NCBI GenBank assembly: GCA_000715635.1
Contig: KL569134.1
Coordinates: forward strand, 28,128-37,008
DNA length: 8,881 nt
Direction: 5' to 3'
Origin: Streptomyces violaceus
GTDB taxonomy: Bacteria > Actinomycetota > Actinomycetes > Streptomycetales > Streptomycetaceae
The notes under the pieces were generated by a model, which was given only the letters and a program-made list of their open reading frames with translations, had not been told where the DNA came from and did not search any database. Made by a program: the position numbers and the translations under genes. Numbering within the stretch: position 1 is the first letter of the stretch; the number at the start of each line of letters is the position of its first letter. Below, one piece after another: positions 1 through 6,334 of the stretch.

Positions 1-448
1 GCGGCACCCGCGGCCGCTGCGCCGCCCGCGGCTGGTGCTCCTCGGAGGCCAGCAGGCGCTCCAACTCCTCTATGGTGCGCCGCAGATGGTCCACCCGCTC
101 GCCCGGAGAGCCGAACGGCAGCCCCGCCGACTCGTGCTCGTCCCGCGCGTAGCCGGTGCCTATCCCGAGCTCCAGGCGCCCGCCCGTCAGCGCGTCCGTC
201 GTCGCCACCTCGCGGGCCAGGAGCGCCGGGTTCCAGAAACCCGCGTTGAGCGTGAAGGTGCCGAGCCTGGGCCGCTCGGTCGCCTCGGCCGCCGCCACCA
301 GCGCCGGGAAGGGCGCGGGCATGCCCAGATGGTCGGGGACGAGGATCACGTCGTAGCCGAGCTCCTCGGCCCGGCGGCATTTGGCGCGCCACTCCTCGCC
401 GGGGGCGGCCGTGAGCATGTTGATTCCGAAACGGAACGGGCGCGGCAT
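1..448 (-). CDS. LLM-class F420-dependent oxidoreductase, 3'-truncated by window edge
   Basis: The N-terminal 149 residues of a luciferase-like monooxygenase-fold (TIM barrel) oxidoreductase; the rest lies beyond the left edge. Seen: the opening FRFGINML strand, the LGYDVILVPDHLG segment (residues 30-42), and a GFWNPALLAREVATTDALTGGRLELGIGTGY block (70-100), which is the most conserved part of F420-dependent LLM enzymes. It most resembles the MSMEG_2516-like subfamily (TIGR03621) as I remember it. The family uses reduced or oxidised F420 (some members FMN) in the cytoplasm for hydride transfer; the substrate cannot be told. The ATG at 448 is supported by GAGGAG at 454-459, 5 bases upstream. 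It lies 46 bases after the stop of the FtsX permease on the same strand with no clear terminator between, so read-through from the ABC unit is possible. Cofactor choice is inferred from family only. Confidence 0.9.
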   Translation of the reverse strand, partial: MPRPFRFGINMLTAAPGEEWRAKCRRAEELGYDVILVPDHLGMPAPFPALVAAAEATERPRLGTFTLNAGFWNPALLAREVATTDALTGGRLELGIGTGYARDEHESAGLPFGSPGERVDHLRRTIEELERLLASEEHQPRAAQRPRVP

Positions 449-494
449 GAACTCTCCTCACCGAGAGGGGACTTGAGTGACTGCCGCGATTCCA

Positions 495-3062
495 TCATTC
501 GTGCGCGATGGCCGCCAGTACATTCATGCGGGATGCACGCAACGCCGGCAGCAGCGCCGCCACCACGCCCACCACCGCCGAGCCGATCACCACCGCGACG
601 ATCGTGCCCCAGGGGATCGCGAGGGCCGTCATGCCCTGGAGCGCCAGCACCTGATGCGTGCACACGCCCCACACCAGCCCCAGCGCGAGCCCCAGGACCG
701 CGCCGAACACCGCGATCACCACCGACTCCAGCCGGATCATCCGCCGCAGCTGACGCCGGGCCAGCCCGATCGCCCGCAGCAGCCCGATCTCCCGGGTGCG
801 CTCGACGACCGACAGGGCGAGGGTGTTGACCACGCCCAGCACCGCGATGATGATCGCCAGCCCCAGCAGCGCGTACACGAGGTACAGCAGGACGGCGATC
901 TGGTCGTGCACCAGCTGCTTGTAGTCGGCCAGGTCCCGCACCTGCACCTGCGGGTACGGATCCAGGGTCCGCTCCAGGTTCGCGCGCAGGTCGTCGTCGC
1001 TCGTGCCGGGGGCGGCGTTGACGTACAGCGCGGAGTCCTGCCCGCCCGGCGCGTACCGCTCCAGGGTGGCGAGCCCGAAGTAGAGACCGCCCTGGGTGCC
1101 GAACCCCTCGGCGGAGTCCTGGTCGGTGAGGGCCCCGACCTTCATCTCGGCCGAACGTCCGCCCTGGAACTCCACCGGGACGGTGCTGCCCACCCGCACG
1201 CCGTGGTCGCGTGCGAAGTCCCGGTCCATGGCCAGGCGCCCGTCCGCCAGCGCCGCCGCGGAGTCCCCTCGCACATACGTGATGTTGGCGACCTCGTCGA
1301 GCCGCGGATCGTAAGCCGCGGCGGTCGTCTCCACGCGGTCGCCGTCCGGAAGCCGCACCGCGACCGGTGTGAACCTCCCCCGTACGACCAGGCCCACGCC
1401 GTCCGTGTCGCGCACCTCCTCGGTGACCTCCTTGGGGAACGGCAGGAAGTTGGTGTTCTGGATCACGAAGTCGGCGCCCAGCGTCTTGTCGATCTGCTGG
1501 TCGAACGACCTGGTCATCGAGGCGCTCGCCACCGACATTCCGCCGACCAGGGCGAGACCCACCATCAGGGCCGCCGCGGTGGCCCCCGTACGGCGGGGAT
1601 TGCGCAGGGCGTTGCGCTGGCTCATCCGGCCGATCGACCCGAACAGCGCCGGGAAGGCCGCGCCGAGCACGCGGATCACCGGGCGCACCAGCAGCGGGCC
1701 GGCGATCACGGTGGCGATCAGGGTCAGGACGACACCCAGCCCCAGCAGCGACGCCGCCGACGAGGTCCGGGTCGCCGCAGCGCACCCCGCGAGCGCCGCC
1801 GCCCCGGCCGCCCCGACGACCGCGCCCGCCACCGCGCGCATCCGCAGCGGCCGGCCCACCCCGGCGACCTCGGCGTCCGAGAGCGCGGCCATCGGCGAGA
1901 CCCCCGCGGCCCGCCGCGCCGGGAGATACGCGGCGACGAAGGTGACCCCGAGGCCGACGACGTACGCCGTCACGGGCGTCACCCAGCCGATGACCATCTC
2001 GCCGGCGTCGATGTTCATGCCGAGCAGGCCCATCAGCTCGATGAGCCCGGCCGCCAGCCCGATCCCGGCCGCGAGCCCCAGCGTGGAGCCGACAAGGCCG
2101 AGCAGGAGGGCCTCGACGAGGACCGAGCGGCGGACCTGGCGGCGGTCGGCGCCGAGCGCGCGCAGCAGCCCCAGCTCGCGGGTGCGCTGGGCGATGAGCA
2201 TGGAGAAGGTGTTGACGATCAGGAACACGCCCACCAGCACGGCGATCCCGGCGAACCCGACCATCACGTATTTGATGACATCCAGGAATCCGCCGAGCTG
2301 CTCGACGTCCGACTCGGCCTGCTCGCCGGCCGTCCTGAAGTCGTAGGTGTGCGCGCCCAGCGCGGCGGCCACGCGCTGCTTGAGCTGCGCGTCGCTGACC
2401 CCGTCGGCGGCGTCGACCGAGATGCTGGTGGCGCCCCCCGGGCTGCCCAGCAGTTTCGTCTGCGCGGTCCGGGTGTCGAAGAAGACCAGGGCCGCGCCCG
2501 GGTTGGTGGTCGTGAACGTGACGATGCCGACGACCCGGACCTTGAACGACCCGGGCGGCGCGATCACGGTGAGGGTGTCCCCGATGCGCACGTCCTTGCG
2601 GCCGGCGGTCTCCGAGTCGAGCAGCGCCTGGGCGGGCCCGCGCGGGGCGTGACCGGAGGTCAGCTCCACGGGGCTGCGCTCGGTCGGGTTCCAGGCGGTG
2701 CCGAGCGTGGGCGCCCCGGTGGTCGGTCCCACCGGCTCGTTGTCCTCGTCGGTGACCGTGAGGCCGTCCACGTCCACCTCGGCCCGTGCCGCCGCGACCC
2801 CGTCGACCTGCCGCACGCGTGCGGCGAGCGTGGCCGGCAGGGTGGCCGTCCGGCCGGAGGGCACCGCCTCGTCGAGGTCCTCCTTCGGGCTGACCGTGAC
2901 ATCGGCCGCGGTGGAGGCGAACAGCCGGTCGAACGTACGGCTGACCGTGTCCGAGAAGATCAGGCTGCCCGCGACGAACGCGACGGACAGCAGGACGGCG
3001 AGCGCGGAGAGCAGCAGCCGCCCCTTGTGCGCCAGGAAGCTTCTCAGGGTCGCCTTGAGCAC
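495..3062 (-). CDS. ABC transporter permease, double FtsX/MacB type
   Basis: An 855-residue membrane subunit of a type VII (MacB/LolCDE-like) ABC transporter. Seen: a first membrane helix at about 16-36, an extracytoplasmic MacB-PCD-like domain to about 255, three helices (about 264-290, 313-345, 360-382), two further helices near 408-428 and 436-458, another at about 492-514, a second extracytoplasmic domain (about 515-715), and three C-terminal helices (722-748, 775-800, 818-842). Each FtsX half carries the coupling signature, RTRELGLLRALGADRRQ at about 293-309 and RTREIGLLRAIGLARRQ at 755-771, so the protein is an internal duplication. The GTG start at 3062 has GAGGAG 9 bases upstream inside the end of the ATPase gene; only 3 bases separate the ATPase stop from this GTG, which suggests translational coupling. 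The substrate is unknown: the family moves peptides, lipoproteins or drugs, or does mechanical work. The ending AAIAHE fits the family. Confidence 0.95.
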   Translation of the reverse strand: MLKATLRSFLAHKGRLLLSALAVLLSVAFVAGSLIFSDTVSRTFDRLFASTAADVTVSPKEDLDEAVPSGRTATLPATLAARVRQVDGVAAARAEVDVDGLTVTDEDNEPVGPTTGAPTLGTAWNPTERSPVELTSGHAPRGPAQALLDSETAGRKDVRIGDTLTVIAPPGSFKVRVVGIVTFTTTNPGAALVFFDTRTAQTKLLGSPGGATSISVDAADGVSDAQLKQRVAAALGAHTYDFRTAGEQAESDVEQLGGFLDVIKYVMVGFAGIAVLVGVFLIVNTFSMLIAQRTRELGLLRALGADRRQVRRSVLVEALLLGLVGSTLGLAAGIGLAAGLIELMGLLGMNIDAGEMVIGWVTPVTAYVVGLGVTFVAAYLPARRAAGVSPMAALSDAEVAGVGRPLRMRAVAGAVVGAAGAAALAGCAAATRTSSAASLLGLGVVLTLIATVIAGPLLVRPVIRVLGAAFPALFGSIGRMSQRNALRNPRRTGATAAALMVGLALVGGMSVASASMTRSFDQQIDKTLGADFVIQNTNFLPFPKEVTEEVRDTDGVGLVVRGRFTPVAVRLPDGDRVETTAAAYDPRLDEVANITYVRGDSAAALADGRLAMDRDFARDHGVRVGSTVPVEFQGGRSAEMKVGALTDQDSAEGFGTQGGLYFGLATLERYAPGGQDSALYVNAAPGTSDDDLRANLERTLDPYPQVQVRDLADYKQLVHDQIAVLLYLVYALLGLAIIIAVLGVVNTLALSVVERTREIGLLRAIGLARRQLRRMIRLESVVIAVFGAVLGLALGLVWGVCTHQVLALQGMTALAIPWGTIVAVVIGSAVVGVVAALLPALRASRMNVLAAIAHE

Positions 3063-3065
3063 GGG

Positions 3066-3878
3066 TCAGTTCTCCTCGGCGGACGGGGCGTCCTCGAACC
3101 GGGTGCGGATCGTGTCGAACCTCTTCATGCGTTCCAGCACGGCCTCCGCAGTCGGCCGGGGCATCTCGTCCACGATCCGCCCGTCCCCGAGGAAGAGCAC
3201 CAGGTCCGAGTGGGCGGCGGCGCCCGGATCGTGGGTGACCATGACGACCGTCTGGCCCAGCTGGTCCACCGCCTCGCGCAGAAAGCCGAGCACCTCCAGA
3301 CCGGCGCGCGAGTCGAGGTTGCCGGTCGGCTCGTCCGCGAAGATCAGCTCGGGCCGCGAGGCCAGGGCCCGCGCACAGGCCACGCGCTGCTGCTGGCCCC
3401 CGGAGAGCTGCGACGGCCGGTGACTGAGCCGGTCCCGCAGGCCCAGGGTGTCGATGACCTGGTCCAGCCACTTCTCGTCGGGTTTCCTGCCCGCGATGTC
3501 CATGGGCAGGGTGATGTTCTCCAGCGCGTTCAGCGTCGGGATGAGGTTGAACGACTGGAACATGAACCCGATCCGGTCCCGGCGCAGCCGCGTCAGCTCG
3601 CGCTCCTTCAGCCCCGTGATCTCCGTGTCGCCTAGCCAGACCTGGCCGGCCGAGACGGTGTCGAGCCCCGCGAGGCAGTGCATCAGCGTGGACTTCCCCG
3701 AGCCCGACGGCCCCATCACCGCGGTGAACCGCCCGCGCGCGACATCCACGTCCACCGAGTCGAGCGCGAGCACGGTCGTCTCGCCCGAGCCGTACGCCTT
3801 GGTCAGACCGCGGGCGCGGGCCGCGATCCCGTCGGCCGACGCCAGGCCGGGGGCATGCTCCGCAGCAGGTGTGGACAA
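3066..3878 (-). CDS. ABC transporter ATP-binding protein, MacB/LolD type
   Basis: A 270-residue nucleotide-binding subunit that pairs with the FtsX permease immediately downstream. Seen: Walker A GPSGSGKST (56-64), Q-loop FQ (107-108) in the context IGFMFQSFNLIPTL, signature LSGGQQQR (158-165), Walker B plus D-loop LIFADEPTGNLDS (178-190) and H-loop His216 in VMVTHD. The FMFQSFNLIPTLNALENI segment is characteristic of the LolD/MacB branch. All catalytic residues are present. I chose the TTG at 3878 because GAGGAGG sits 5 bases upstream and the conserved fold begins soon after; a longer frame to about 3998 exists, but its extra 40 residues look like translated non-coding sequence and would span the intergenic region. 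A C-terminal extension (about 240-270) past the ATPase core has no recognised motif. It acts at the cytoplasmic face of the membrane and powers the permease by ATP hydrolysis. Confidence 0.95.
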   Translation of the reverse strand: MSTPAAEHAPGLASADGIAARARGLTKAYGSGETTVLALDSVDVDVARGRFTAVMGPSGSGKSTLMHCLAGLDTVSAGQVWLGDTEITGLKERELTRLRRDRIGFMFQSFNLIPTLNALENITLPMDIAGRKPDEKWLDQVIDTLGLRDRLSHRPSQLSGGQQQRVACARALASRPELIFADEPTGNLDSRAGLEVLGFLREAVDQLGQTVVMVTHDPGAAAHSDLVLFLGDGRIVDEMPRPTAEAVLERMKRFDTIRTRFEDAPSAEEN

Positions 3879-3883
3879 GGCCG

Positions 3884-3890
3884 CCTCCTC
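3884..3890 (-). promoter_or_regulatory. Ribosome binding site fixing the TTG start of the ABC ATPase
   Basis: Reading the minus strand, GAGGAGG lies 5 bases before TTG at 3878. This is a near-perfect anti-Shine-Dalgarno match and decides the start against longer in-frame options. Further upstream on the same strand, TACCCT at 3924-3929 fits the TANNNT -10 consensus, but no convincing -35 lies 16-18 bases before it, so the promoter of the ABC unit remains uncertain. Confidence 0.75.
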
Positions 3891-3978
3891 GGGGTGGATG
3901 CCCGGACTTCGTCGTCTTGCCCGAGGGTAATGTGACGCGGCCCACACTCGGTATCCTCCGCGAGTCGGAGTCCCGGCC

Positions 3979-4014
3979 TTGCCGGTGCTAGCACTCACGC
4001 GCTAGCGTCAAGGT
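3979..4014 (+). promoter_or_regulatory. Candidate leaderless promoter of the RHH/Doc-like operon
   Basis: A -35 like TTGCCG (3979-3984), an 18-base spacer, and a -10 TAGCGT (4003-4008) matching TANNNT. The first base of the -10 is exactly 12 bases before the A of the ATG at 4015, which places the expected transcription start on or next to the start codon. That is the geometry of leaderless mRNAs, which are common in actinomycetes. The only purine run before the ATG is AAGG at 4010-4013, one base from the ATG and too close to act as a normal ribosome binding site, which agrees with leaderless translation. The start site is inferred from spacing, not observed. Confidence 0.6.
3985..4007. promoter_or_regulatory. 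Tandem palindromic operator candidate
   Basis: Two palindromes share the core GCTAGC: GTGCTAGCAC (3985-3994, perfect 10-mer) and CGCTAGCG (4000-4007, perfect 8-mer), with centres 14 bases apart. They fill the -35/-10 spacer and overlap the -10 of the downstream operon. Ribbon-helix-helix antitoxins commonly bind paired short palindromes over their own promoter, and the first gene here encodes an RHH protein, so autoregulation is the natural reading. Binding itself is inferred. Confidence 0.6.
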
Positions 4015-4254
4015 ATGGCGAAGACCCAGCTGAACGTGCGAGTCGACGAGGGCACCGCCCGAGCCGCCCGCGAACGCGCCCTGGCCCGCGGCATGAGCGT
4101 CAACCGCTACATCGAAGAGCTGGTCAGACAGGACACCGGCGAGGTGGGCCACACCTTCGTGGAGGCCGCCGCCGACTTCATGAAGCAGTACGAGTCCGTC
4201 TTCGCCGACGAATTCGGCGTCGATCGTGAGGGCACGCGCGAAGGTCGTCACTGA
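4015..4254 (+). CDS. Ribbon-helix-helix (Arc/MetJ/CopG-like) antitoxin
   Basis: A 79-residue protein. Seen: an N-terminal beta strand TQLNVRVDE (residues 4-12), a helix TARAARERALARG (14-26) and a second helix SVNRYIEELVRQD (28-40), the ribbon-helix-helix DNA-binding layout in which the strand pairs in a dimer and enters the major groove. The C-terminal part (about 45-70, with FVEAAADFMKQYESVFADEFG) is a helix that by analogy with other type II antitoxins would bind the toxin. The ATG lies directly after a candidate leaderless promoter with palindromes that this protein may bind. The gene overlaps the downstream Doc-like gene by 29 bases if that gene starts at its GTG, a usual antitoxin-first arrangement. 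It diverges from the ABC transporter unit. The antitoxin role is inferred from fold, size and neighbour; a plain small transcriptional regulator is the alternative. Confidence 0.85.
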   Translation: MAKTQLNVRVDEGTARAARERALARGMSVNRYIEELVRQDTGEVGHTFVEAAADFMKQYESVFADEFGVDREGTREGRH

Positions 4255-4633
4255 TCCCTTGAACAACCTCGAGATCGACCTTGCCTGGCTGCTGATGCTC
4301 GCCGAGCACAAGACCCCCGGAGACCCCCAGGTCACCGACTGGGGCGCCCTCGTCGCCGCCGTCGCACGCCACCAGGCCGCCATATTCGACGTCCCCGTCT
4401 ACGACAGCCCGCACGCCCGCGCCGCAGCGCTGCTCCAGCTCCTGATCCACGTCCCCGCGCTGGAGCGCTCCAACGCCCTGTTCGCCTCCGCCGTCGCCTA
4501 CGCCTATCTCGTGGCCAGCGGCGCCAAGGTCGTCACCTCGCCCGAGCAGGTCCGCGACCTCGCCAAGCTGGTCAAGAGCGGTGAGGCATCCCTGCGGGAC
4601 ATCGAGCAGGAGCTGCGGCAGTGGAGCCTGTGA
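4226..4633 (+). CDS. Doc/Fic-fold toxin-like protein with degenerate catalytic motif
   Basis: A 135-residue protein (124 from the alternative TTG at 4259). Seen: VTDWGALVAAVARHQ (36-50) matches the start of Doc proteins (D-x-G-x-L-x-x-A-x-x-R), VY at 58-59 fits the short Doc linker, and ARAAALLQLLIHVPALERSN (64-83) matches the helix-plus-loop that in Doc/Fic holds H-x-F-x-D/A-x-N-K-R, followed by a helix ending in ASG (97-99), the usual L-x-x-N-G turn. His75 of the motif is present, but the Phe, acidic residue, Asn, Lys and Arg are not (V-P-A-L-E-R-S-N instead). Doc phosphorylates EF-Tu and Fic proteins AMPylate targets using those residues, so activity of the known kind is doubtful. I believe Streptomyces members are often labelled fic-family toxin component. 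Start: GTG 4226 has no good ribosome binding site; TTG 4259 has GAAGG 14 bases upstream. Expression by coupling to the antitoxin gene is likely either way. Confidence 0.75.
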   Translation: MRARAKVVTDPLNNLEIDLAWLLMLAEHKTPGDPQVTDWGALVAAVARHQAAIFDVPVYDSPHARAAALLQLLIHVPALERSNALFASAVAYAYLVASGAKVVTSPEQVRDLAKLVKSGEASLRDIEQELRQWSL

Positions 4634-4641
4634 CGGGGTGA

Positions 4642-5316
4642 CTAGCCGCCGAGCGGGCGGAACGCCGTGCCCAGCACGCAGTACGAGGCGGGCAGGGTCG
4701 GCCCCTGTTCCGGCATCAGCACCTGCCGGTAGGGGCCGAGTTCGAAACCGGCGTCCCGCAGCGCCCGCACCGGCTCCCGCGACAGATGGCAGCCCCCGTT
4801 CAGCACCGGCCACACCGTCCGGTCCAGCGCGCGCTGGCTGAAGGTCATCACCCGGCCGCCACCCCGGCCGTGCTCGAAGAACCGCACCTCGCCGCCCGGC
4901 CGCAGCACCCGCCGGAGCTCCCCGAGCGCCCGGGGCACGTCCCGCACACTGCACAGCACCAGCGACACCACCGCCGCGTCGAAACCCTCGCTCTTGACCG
5001 GCAGCGCCTCGGCCGCACCCGGCACCACGTCCACCGGCACCTCGGAGCGCAGGGCGGCCTCCACGGCCAGCTGCCGCAGCCGCCGCTCCGGTTCGATGGC
5101 CACGACCTCCGAGACGGTGCCCGGGTAGTGCGCGAAGTTCAGCCCGTTGCCCGCGCCGATCTCGAGCACCCGCCCGGACAGCCCGTCGAGCAGTCTCTCG
5201 CGCACCCTGCCCATGCCCATCCGGGTCTCGGCGGCGACGCTGATCCGGGCGTAGCAGCGGGCGAACAGCGGATGGTGCACGGCATCCCGTGGCACCTTGC
5301 CGGAGCGGAGCGGCAT
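4642..5316 (-). CDS. Class I SAM-dependent methyltransferase, METTL7/TMT1-like
   Basis: A 224-residue Rossmann-fold methyltransferase. Seen: motif I VLEIGAGNG (50-58), the acidic residue ending beta 2 (Glu75 in VVAIEPE), motif FDAAVVSLVLCSV (112-124), post-motif LRPGGEVRFFEHG (138-150), then WPVLNGGCHLSREPVRALRDAGF (169-191). The LVLCSV, LRPGG, FEH and GC-x-L-S/T-R-E combination is the one I know from mammalian METTL7A/B (TMT1), which methylate thiols; the 224-residue length fits. There is no N-terminal membrane anchor here, so a cytoplasmic enzyme is expected. The ATG at 5316 has GGGAGG 5 bases upstream. The stop is 8 bases from the stop of the convergent Doc-like gene. It lies 78 bases after the EEP gene on the same strand and may share its transcript or have its own promoter. 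Fold and SAM use are sure; the substrate is a family-level guess. Confidence 0.9.
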   Translation of the reverse strand: MPLRSGKVPRDAVHHPLFARCYARISVAAETRMGMGRVRERLLDGLSGRVLEIGAGNGLNFAHYPGTVSEVVAIEPERRLRQLAVEAALRSEVPVDVVPGAAEALPVKSEGFDAAVVSLVLCSVRDVPRALGELRRVLRPGGEVRFFEHGRGGGRVMTFSQRALDRTVWPVLNGGCHLSREPVRALRDAGFELGPYRQVLMPEQGPTLPASYCVLGTAFRPLGG

Positions 5317-5394
5317 GGGGACCTCCCTGCTAGGCGGACCTACCAGGATTGTCCCCCGAGGGGCCCCGGCGCACCCCTGCCGCCGACAACTCGA

Positions 5395-6324
5395 CTAGCC
5401 CAGACGGACCCGGCCGAGCACCGGAAGATGATCACTCCCGGTCGCGTCCAGGGCGGACACCTCCGTCACCTCGGCTCCTCTCCCCAGCACCTGGTCGATC
5501 CGCGTCACCGGGAAAGAGGCCGGCCAGCTGAACGCGAACCCCGTGGGAGGCGCGTCCAGTTGGGAGGTGAGCGGTCCGAGGCCCCGGTCCCGCACCGTGC
5601 CGTTGAGGTCGCCCACCACCAGGAGCCGGCCGGCCGGGTCGTCCGCGATCCGTGCCCCGAGCAGTGCCGCGCTCTCGTCACGGGCCGCCGACGCCAGGCC
5701 CGTCGGGCCCAGCCGGACGGACGGCAGATGGACCACATACACCGCGACCGCTCCGCCGGGCGCGGACACCGTGGCCCGCAGGCCGCGCTGCCAGCTCTCC
5801 GGAAAGCCCCCGGGCCGGATGTCCACGGGCCGCACGTCCGACAGGGGCCAGGCCGACCACAGACCCACCGTGCCGTGGACCGCCCGGTGCGGCCGGGAGG
5901 CGCCCAGGACGTCCTGGTACGCGGGCCGTGCGGCAGGCGTCAGTTCCTCGACGGCCACCAGCTCCGCACCCGTGGCGAGAAGAGCCCGTGCGGTGCCGGA
6001 ACGGTCGGCGTTGTCATCGGCCACGTTGTGCTGGACCACCGTCAGGTCGTACGACTCCGTCGGCGAGGAGAACCACAGCCCGCCGAACATCCAGAACCAG
6101 ACGGCCAACGGCGCCAGGCAGGCGAGCAGCCCCGCCTTCGACCGCCTGAGCGCGGCGAGGCAGCCGAGCAGAGGCACGGCCACGCCCAGCCACGGCAGGA
6201 ACGTCTCCAGGAGGCTTCCGAGCCGCCCGACCCCGTTGGGCACGGCGGAGTGCAGAGCGAGCAGGCCGGCGACGCCGACGGCGCCCGCGACGAGCCAGGC
6301 GTCCCACGACCGCCCGCCTCTCAC
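5395..6324 (-). CDS. Membrane-anchored endonuclease/exonuclease/phosphatase (EEP) family protein, VanJ-like architecture
   Basis: 309 residues: three membrane helices (about 9-27, 41-60, 64-85) then a complete EEP domain (93-309). Catalytic set seen: Asn100 in VVQHN, Glu126/127 in VAVEEL, His199 in YVVHLPS, Asp239 and Asn241 in VVGDLNG, Asp277 in TRIDQVL, and Asp298-His299 in GSDHLPV. Basic residues at the N-terminus and in RRSK (60-63) between helices 2 and 3 predict N-in topology with the catalytic domain outside the cell. EEP enzymes are metal-dependent phosphodiesterases or phosphatases. The three-helix plus external EEP plan is that of VanJ of Streptomyces coelicolor, which confers teicoplanin resistance, so a lipid-phosphate substrate at the wall is plausible. 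The GTG at 6324 is preferred because AGGAG sits 5 bases upstream; a GTG at 6330 is in frame. The start is 8 bases after the beta-lactamase stop, indicating one operon. Orthology to VanJ is not proven. Confidence 0.87.
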   Translation of the reverse strand: MRGGRSWDAWLVAGAVGVAGLLALHSAVPNGVGRLGSLLETFLPWLGVAVPLLGCLAALRRSKAGLLACLAPLAVWFWMFGGLWFSSPTESYDLTVVQHNVADDNADRSGTARALLATGAELVAVEELTPAARPAYQDVLGASRPHRAVHGTVGLWSAWPLSDVRPVDIRPGGFPESWQRGLRATVSAPGGAVAVYVVHLPSVRLGPTGLASAARDESAALLGARIADDPAGRLLVVGDLNGTVRDRGLGPLTSQLDAPPTGFAFSWPASFPVTRIDQVLGRGAEVTEVSALDATGSDHLPVLGRVRLG

Positions 6325-6329
6325 CCGCA

Positions 6330-6334
6330 CTCCT
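6330..6334 (-). promoter_or_regulatory. Ribosome binding site choosing the EEP start, overlapping the bla stop
   Basis: On the minus strand the TAG stop of the beta-lactamase gene runs straight into AGGAG, followed by TGCGG and the GTG at 6324. The stop codon contributes the first bases of the ribosome binding site, so translation of the EEP gene is probably coupled to that of the beta-lactamase gene. Confidence 0.65.

Noticed and set aside
346..3945. Very long open frames overlapping the ABC genes on both strands
   Set aside because: They have arginine- and proline-rich low-complexity translations with no family motifs, and lie in other frames of genes with clear conserved domains. They are by-products of high GC content.
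3879..3998. Longer ABC ATPase start near 3998
   Set aside because: The extra 40 residues have no family similarity, cover the divergent promoter region, and the TTG at 3878 has a much better ribosome binding site.
3988..4014. CIRCE-like heat-shock operator
   Set aside because: CTAGCACTC at 3988-3996 matches the TTAGCACTC half-site at 8 of 9 positions, but the partner GAGTGCTAA nine bases later is absent; the stretch is better explained by the two GCTAGC palindromes.
4646..4660. CCGCC/GGCGG hairpin between the convergent Doc-like and methyltransferase genes
   Set aside because: It is a 5-base stem inside the methyltransferase coding end, without a U-run; common by chance at this GC content.
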